NCBI GenBank assembly: GCA_020726505.1
Contig: JAHLEZ010000024.1
Span: forward strand, 744,001-808,000
Source: Leptodontidium sp. MPI-SDFR-AT-0119
Lineage: Eukaryota > Ascomycota > Leotiomycetes > Helotiales > Leptodontidiaceae
DNA: 64,000 bases
Direction: 5' to 3'
The translations under genes and the position numbers were made by a program. The notes under the pieces were generated by a model. The model ran no database searches, was not told where the DNA came from, and saw only the letters and a list, made by a program, of their open reading frames with translations. Positions 56,759 to 64,000 of the stretch are shown one piece after another. Positions within the stretch are counted from its first letter, which is position 1. Each line of letters begins with the position of its first letter.

Positions 56759-59495
56759 TATAAAGACCTCTATTAAAGAAATAAACTTAATAATTAATAT
56801 CTAAGTACATAAGCTTAGTTGTTTTCCTTAAACGTTACGCTTTTTAGAGCGCCTTACTACTAATTTATTAAGACCGTAGTCTTCTATAATACTAGTCTCG
56901 TTCATATTCTCTTATTGGCCAACTGGAATAGCCTTAATAACTAGAATCTTTAGTTTTTGGAACTAAAGCTAAATGACATTAGAATAAGCGTAGTTAATAC
57001 GTATATAATTAACGTATATTTGCTTTTTGGTTTTTAGAATAAGGTTACGTATTAGAAAGCGTGAAATCTAATGTTTTCCAAGTGGGAAGTGGTCTTTTTA
57101 AAGAGCTAAAAGCCTCTCTTCAAAAACCTTAATTTATGTATACGTAACTCTATAACCAAGAAACTCTGAAGTTAAAACCCAATTAGTCAATTGATTTTCC
57201 GCCACCGTAGGTAGCCTCTATAAATAATTAGCAGCTTCTTTGTTTAATAAAGTCGTTACGTTACGGCTATAATGCGTAATCCTTAGAATTTGTGACGCTT
57301 GCTTTATAAAGATAGTAATCATGTGTGACAATAGCCTCATATATTAATATATAAAAATAACAAGAGTTTTTAAAAAGCTATAACTAAGTAAAAAGAAAAT
57401 AAGAAGGAAAAGGCTTTTTATATAAGTAGAAAGTGTTTTATAAGCTTATTTAATTTTGCTAAAGCTTAGATAAGCCGAAATACCGGAAATAAGGCTCTAA
57501 GCGCTCTTAATTATCATACTATCCCCCCTCTTAAAAAAAGCTTATCCTCAAGCGTTAATTTATTTCCTTATCTCTCTTAAGATAGTCATAATTATTAATA
57601 CTATTCTTTTACTCTTTAATTTATTTAAGTAGCTTTATAAAGGGTATTACTTACTCAGGGTAATTAAAATAGAAATCCTGTGGTATAAAAGTGGAGCATA
57701 AAGTAGGCCAAAGTAGTGATCAAGTTGTTTAAATTTTATAAAAGGAGGCTTGTAGAGAATAATTGATTACATATACGAATAGAAACTACTAACTTAGCAA
57801 AGATATGATGCCGTAAGCCTGTGCCTATATAGTGTGAGAGGGATAAAGCCCAATAAACCACACAACAAGAGAGGTAGTATATAGTGAGGTACGGGAGAGA
57901 TTTTTAGGTGTAGTAAATCGCAGATTGATCAAATCTAAAGATAATACATATCTAAAGAGTATGAAAAGAGTAAGAGGAGGAGAAAAAAGTGTATTAGATA
58001 ATATCTATAAAAAAAATTCTTTGTTATTAAATTACTTTCAAGTATTAAGCCCTTTATGTGGAAAGAGCCTATCCGGTTAGGTGACAAAGAGACTACCGAG
58101 AGCCTTCCCCACCACAATAGTATACTCCCTAATTACTAGTAACGCTCCAATATAAGAGAGAAAAGAGAGCTAAGAAAGCTAATATATTAAAAGAGTATTA
58201 TTATACGTTATGCGTACCTCCTAAAGGCTAGCTAAAGGGCTAGGGGGCTAAAAGGAGTATGATTACGCTTCTTAGTATAATTTAAAGCTCTTAAAGGTAG
58301 GTGAGGTTAAGCGTAAAACTTACTAAAAGTACTAAAGGGATTTAAAGAAGAGTAACTACCTTTATAAATAAAAGTTTAGTAGTAAAGTGCAGGGATCTAT
58401 TACTTTTAGGGGGCATAATTCCTTAAGAGAAAGTAATCTTACTTTTACGCATACACGGTATTGGGGTATTAAGCTATCGTAAGGGTATTTACCGGCTTAA
58501 TAAGCTAATCTTTCTTCTTAAGAATAGCGCGTAACTTGTTGAATTTTAATAGTTTAGGTCGTTTAAGTAAGATAGATTTTAAACGGTATTAAACTTTATT
58601 AATAGGCAAGACGCCTTATGAGTAAAAGTAAGCTTTACCTTAAAGCACATAGTAAGGGGTTATAAGTAGCGTTTTCTTACTTTTAAGTAAGGGTAATTTC
58701 GGGAAGTAATAAAGAAAGTATTAGGTCGGCCGCTAAGTGTATTATATTAGTCTTATTAGTTTTCTTAAGTTGTGTAAAAGCCTACTAAAGGACTAACTTC
58801 TCTTTTATTACTTTTGAAAAGTCCTTTTTTTAAGTTAAAGCCCCTTTAACTTAAGGAGTTGCTTTGCCTTTGCTCTTGAATAAGCCTGAAATTGATTTAT
58901 AAACTACTCTAACAAAGCAATGAAACTTAATTTCGCAATAGCAAGGATTTTAATATATTAGTCTTATATATGTTTTTTTATAATCTTTTTTATTAGTGCG
59001 TACCTTAGTTGAAGAGCTTGTATAAGGTTTTGTAATAATAATATGCCATCGGAAATTAATCGCTTTTAAAATAGCTTTCGTATCGTAAGAGGAATTGTTT
59101 AGCGTACTTACGTTTATAAGGCTTAGTACCGTGAATTTAAAGTACTTTAGCGAGAGTGTTAAACTTAATATTTGCGTAATCGATAGGTATGCTTCTCTTT
59201 AACGTTTATAAATCGCGTAATAAATTATATTAGTTTTAAGGCCCTTTTATTTTAATACGTCCGCTACTTAATTTTTCTAAATTTTGTGCTCGTATTTTAT
59301 TTTCCATTTTAGTTAACTCGTTAATTATTATAAGAAGCGTTCCCTTAATAAATACTATATATGAAGCATCCGGGCTATTGCGGTCAACTTAGTTCCACGT
59401 TCTTACGGCAATAGCCTAAGCTTAAGATGAAATGAAAAGAAAATAAAGAAATCCGGACTTTATATCTTAAGGGTCTTAAATTCGTTAATATATAT
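56759..59495. other. RIP-like AT-rich tract between solo LTR and Copia-C copy 2
   Basis: Apart from the MITE-like copy at 57832-58117, no element boundary could be recognised. There are stops in every frame. It is probably a mixture of old mobile elements. Confidence 0.5.
57832..58117. mobile_element. MITE-like repeat, RIP-mutated copy
   Basis: About 286 bp matching 7049-7337 end to end, flanked by TA (57830-57831 and 58118-58119). Most differences are C to T or G to A relative to the first copy (for example GCATGT to GTATAT, GACGAAG to GATAAAG). Confidence 0.65.
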
Positions 59496-59751
59496 TGTCG
59501 GTGCAGTACCGGTTCATGTACCACGCCGCATATGTGAATATATTCTAATGCGAGTATAGCGATAGAGTAATAAATATATAGTTTAAAATCTATATATATT
59601 CTAAGAGAGTGCGAGGAGAGCCAGACTATATACTACGAAACCCTACCGAATCTCCACCGAAACTAGTCCGGCTAAGCTCTAACCCCTGACTTTGACCCGC
59701 ACCTCCTTTTCTAGACTGAAGTATACTTATGTAAGGACTTATAGACTAACA
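59496..59751 (-). repeat. 3' LTR of Copia-C copy 2
   Basis: Begins TGTCGGTGCAGTACC on the plus strand and ends GACTAACA, so its start on the element strand is TGTTAGTC. This shows that the TATT start of copy 1 is a mutated TGTT. Confidence 0.88.
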
Positions 59752-60179
59752 CCGGCAAAACTTCTTTTAGAAAAACTATTTTTAACACACGTAAAAGTAA
59801 ATAATAAGTAATATATAAGAAATAACAAATAAAATGATAGAGTATCTAATAATGTCCCGAAAGTGCCCCGAAAGGGGTCCGAATATAGTGAAGTGCCGTA
59901 GCGAAGCTAAGCGAGAACTAATAATAATAGGAACCCTTAGTATTATATAACGTGATAGATATATATATGTCGCTTTCCCCTAAAGGTTTAGAGTCTCCTT
60001 TAGCTAATACACATATAATTACCGTACGTATATTATTTTCCGATCTTTTTAATTCGCCTAATATGGCTTAAAGACTAACATTTCTAAGAAGACTATATTA
60101 AATTAAATAAATAACCTAAAAGTAAATATACTTTTCGGAGATAGTTAAGTAGGGAAACGATATATTAACTAAAAATAAT

Positions 60180-60892
60180 ACTTGTACTAATACTTATACG
60201 AGCGCTTGACCTCGCTTACCGCAAATGTTACATTTAGTGTGTCCGCCTTACTATAAAGAACCCATCCCACGATTACTTCTTTAATAATCCCAAGAGTAAG
60301 AAGTGCATATATTATATAGAGAAGAAGTCCCGGTGTAACTTAATAAGTACTCTTATTTTCTTTTTTATTCTAAATTATATCCGAATCCTCGCCGAAAGTA
60401 CTCTAAATATATAGTTACTAATATATAATAAATTCCGTGGTTTATTACTAAAGAGTACTTTTATTTAGTTACTGCCCTCAAGGCGAAAGATAAAGAAGCT
60501 ATCGTTACTGCCGCTAAATTAATTAATTCGGCATTATTAGTCGCCGTTGCCAGCGTATTAAAGACTACTAGGGAGTTATCGTTAGTGTTATTAAAAGAAA
60601 CGCGCGCTATACGCCGGGAAATCGCTAGTTTGGCTAACTCGTAAGTAGTAAGTTAACCCCCTTATTCTTTTTTAATACTAAGGCTCTTAAGTATTAACGC
60701 TTTGTATTATAAGAGACGGTGCTAGTCTTAAACTAGTTCCTCACCGTCGTCTCTTTTGCCGCCACTAAGCGTAGTAAGGAGGACGGCGGTGAGGACGATA
60801 CTCCTATTAAGCGTCTCCGCCGAAGTCGCCACTATAGCGCGGGGGAGGAGGAGGGGGAAGAGGAAGAACCTCTTCTTAATATATATGCGTAA
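60180..60892 (+). pseudogene. Accessory Cys-rich gene antisense to Copia-C pol (copy 2)
   Basis: Plus strand, opposite to pol of this copy. The order matches copy 1: Cys-rich block (RKCYI-stop-CVRL, then NNPKSKKCIYYIEKKSRC), an intron-like gap, a helical segment (LKAKDKEAIVTAAKLI, then LLKETRAIRREIASL), a GTAAGT donor at ~60643, and a basic-acidic tail (TPIKRLRRSRHYSAGEEE) ending at TAA 60890-60892. RIP stops replace Gln codons at the same site as in copy 1. The start is unresolved. Confidence 0.6.
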
Positions 60893-63800
60893 GGGATTCG
60901 GCCCTATTTCGGATTAGCTTTGTAGTAAGTCTTTTGTAACGGCACTTTCTTTATATTATTATACGGGAGTAGCCCCCTGTGGTGAAACCGGTAATTTGTC
61001 TTTATTAAAGTGTCGTCGTAAGGCCGCCCGTTAGTACTTTAAATTAGAGGGTGTCTAGAACTAAATCGAGTGTGTTTTTGATTTCGTAAATTAATTAAAT
61101 ATAAAAATAATCGCAAGTAATAAATTAATAAATAAGAGTTGTAAGGAAACATATAAAAAAATTAACGAGTATAAGAAACCCCTTTATTATTAGTCTAAAT
61201 CGACTTTAGTTGATTATTAAACTTAACCCTTTATTTTAATAGTAAGGATATTAGTATTAATAAAATCCCGAAGAGCCTTATTTAGAGCGCTCTTCGTTAT
61301 AGCGTCAGTAGGATTATTAGCGCCATTAATCTATTAAACCTCCGTTAGTTCTTTACGCTCGTATAATTAACGAATAACTATAATATTAATCATTAGGCGC
61401 TTCTCTTTCGTCGTACTAAGCTTAATAATATACTTATAAAGGAACAAAGAATCCGTGCAAATAACAGTAAAAAGACGTGAGATACTAAGCTTGTTAGTTA
61501 TTATATTAATAGTAATACTAAGAGAGATTAATATATCGATGCCAGCTACTATAATATATAGTTTTAATACAAGTATTATACGAGTTACTTTCTTATATTT
61601 TGTTAAACTAATATATATAATATTACTGGTTAAAGTAAATTACGTATCCCTTACTATTTTGGCACCGATTATTAATACGAAACTTATTTGTGAATTTAAG
61701 TTTTTATTATTAATAAAAGAACTGTCTACGAAAACGTAGACTTTCGTAGACTATAAGTCAATTAGTACGTATTAAAGTCCTCTCTTTAGGTTGTTTATTT
61801 ACTATTTAAGGCGTAAGTTTAAAGCCTTAACGTTGTCTTTTGTCGGATCTTAGTATTACGTTATAACTAAGAGATTAAATGTTACTTCCGGCTAATAAAT
61901 AGTAATAAGGTAGGCTGCACGAGCTCGTTACTTTTTATAGGCCTTCTTATAGTCTTCTTTTCTTGTATTAACTAACTTTAGCCTTATTCCTTAACCTTTT
62001 TGTGACATATAAAGGCTGTTTCTGTTTATAGAAATAGTATACTTATTAAACGTAATAGTTTCGGTAGGAAGTAGTACTCGTATCGGCTTTATTAGAAAAC
62101 CGGCCTTAGTAATCTCATCTTATTCTCTTGTTAAGAAGTTTTTATTTCCTAGAATTAACGTGTCGTTTGTTTATATTTTTACGATATTAAAGTTATAGCT
62201 TTCCTTAGTATTAATTAATAAGTATAAGTCGTACGTTAATGTTTTTATTTATAAGTTCTTTATATAATATTTATAATACGTGTTAAACTAATAGTTTTTA
62301 GACTTAGGTATGCCGTATAACGGTAGTATTATTATAAATATCGTGCTAAGAGGGAAATCTTTTGCGATTTCTTTTAGTAGCTATATAAAAATGTCCCGGA
62401 GAAGCCTTGTCTTTGCCTAGACGTAGGCTTAAGTAATGTTCTTAATAGCTAAATGGGATTTGGACTAGTTTCGGAGGTGATTTAAGTACTTAATAGTAGC
62501 GGCCAAAAATATAAGTAACCGTTAGCTAAATCGTTAGATTATTAGAGACTAAGTCAAAATCTCTTTCTTCCTTTTGTCGTTAAAGTATTAAATTACTAAC
62601 CTTAACTTCTTATATAAAGTTAACGTCTCCTTGCCTTTAACCTCGTTTACTATTTTTAACTTAAAGATGCAGTGGCCTTTTACTTTAAGGTCGTCTTTAT
62701 AAATAAGTACAAAAACACCCCTTTTAATAAGTACTTTATATTCCGTCTTTCGGGACTACTAGAATAGTGGTTTAAGCGCTATAATTTTCCCTTTAATACA
62801 AAGTTTAGTAAATAGCTCTTAGTCCCTTGTCTCTTTCTTAGTTAAAAACACTTTAGTATTGTAATTATTATTAATAGTTAGTAAATCTAGTAAGTGTTTT
62901 GTAAATGAAATTTAGATAGCGATTCGGGGTGGATTTAGTATTGTTTTAGTAGTGTTTCTAATCGGGGATCTTAAATATTACTTATAGATATTTTCTAATA
63001 AGTTTTCTTTTTATTATTTAACACTAAAAGTGTTTATTTTAAAAGAACGAATTATAGTTAATTAAAACGTACGTATTTTCTTATTTCTTATGTCGATCTT
63101 ATATAATTCTCTCTTAATGCCCAAGAAATCGTAAGGTCCTGTCTATTTTTTACCTTTTTAGTATACTAGAACTTAATTATTAAGGTAGAGACTGTGAATA
63201 TAAGTGATTTCGGGGCCGTTTTGTGTAGCTAACGTATTATTAACTTTACGTGTAATATAAATTTTCTATACCTCTTTTATAACTTTCTTAATCGTAGCCG
63301 CACGTTACTCGACTGACGGATTTAGGGGATTTAGCTCTGTTATTTTAGGGTATGCCCTAAAAACAAGCAGTATAGGGATTAGCCTATTAGGACCAGCTAT
63401 ATTGTTTACTACTTTTACTGCCATTTACAATTGGTCTTTGTCGCTTAACTTAAGGTACTCTTTAAAGATAATTTCGTAGGCACGGCGTAGTAGGCGGTAA
63501 TATCGCTTAACTTTACTAATTAAATAATGTGCCTTAACAGGTACTAGCTTAAAAGTGTTACTTATAGATTTAAGTGTACTTTGAAACTCCTTAGAATTAA
63601 AATTAGTACTATAGTCGTACACGACGAAATCCGGAGGTCCTAAGTAAGTGTTAATTTATATTGACTTAAATACGTTAAAAGTAGCCCAAGCCGTAGTAGA
63701 ACCGAGGGCCTTTCGGAGTAGTTTCGCCGTATTAAAACTAGTTGCCTCATTTACTATATAGAGGGCATATCGTTCTTTAAACATTACGATATTAACGTAG

Positions 63801-64000
63801 ATTATATAATTAAAGTCGACGTTATTTTATAACTTGAAGCGGAACTTATATAAAGTATTTATATGTTTCTAGTAATGTTTATACATTTCTTTAACTCTTA
63901 ACATAACTTCCGAGTCATGCTTATGGCTAGCTTGATTTAGTAGGTGCTAAAGACGTCTTACTAAAGGGTATCCGAAACGCCTATAAAGCCGACGTATTTT

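Larger units (their letters stand above)
59496..64000 (-). mobile_element. Copia-C copy 2, inverted, runs off the right edge
   Basis: The 3' LTR is 59496-59751 (256 bp). The internal sequence is the inverted counterpart of copy 1: antisense gene at 60180-60892 (plus), RNase H region ~61200-61750, reverse transcriptase ~61800-62850, integrase ~63100-63900 (VYDYSTNFNSKEFQS near 63600, minus). Stops are dense. The 5' LTR lies outside the window, so its target duplication cannot be checked; the inside flank is TATAT. Confidence 0.88.

Noticed and set aside
1..64000. tRNA, rRNA or CRISPR-like arrays
   Set aside because: No B-box with matching cloverleaf, no rRNA-like block and no spaced short repeats were found by eye. 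The tandem repeats seen are coding ankyrin units or microsatellites.

Overview
This window is nuclear DNA of a filamentous ascomycete (Pezizomycotina). The evidence is short introns of about 40-140 nt with GTNNGT donors and CTAAC-like branch sites, a HET-domain gene, C2H2 and Zn2Cys6 regulators, and long AT-rich tracts of LTR retrotransposons full of stop codons of the kind left by repeat-induced point mutation (RIP, CpA to TpA). The gene style would fit a leotiomycete, but the sequence does not fix the species.

Layout. 1-17.6 kb is an ordinary gene-rich block: an ADIP/TinC-like coiled-coil gene (cut by the left edge), a C2H2 regulator, a divergent C2H2-ankyrin gene with almost identical tandem repeats, a DYRK/Pom1-like kinase and a HET-domain gene. 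17.64-42.29 kb is one nested transposon island. A small hAT-like element with 8-bp flanking repeats holds a solo LTR and a Copia element (Copia-A, minus strand), and Copia-A is interrupted by two further full-length Copia elements (Copia-B and Copia-C, plus strand). Every LTR insertion has matching 5-bp target duplications. 42.3-55.4 kb is a gene block with decay: an arginyl-tRNA synthetase-like gene lacking both class-I signature motifs, a seven-exon gene for a protein with a membrane-spanning C-terminus, a Zn2Cys6 pseudogene and an SDR pseudogene. From 55.4 kb to the right edge is a second RIP-mutated island with another solo LTR, a mutated MITE copy and a second Copia-C copy running off the window.

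The most unusual observation is that all three Copia families carry, between pol and the 3' LTR, an extra gene on the strand opposite to pol. Its product is a small Cys-rich protein. In Copia-B it resolves into five exons with correct splice sites and phases and about 204 codons, interrupted only by two RIP-type stops. Other notable items are the motif-less ArgRS paralogue, the recent block duplication in the ankyrin array, the paired MITE copies (one intact, one RIP-mutated), and the pattern of C-to-T nonsense lesions in single-copy genes lying between the two islands.
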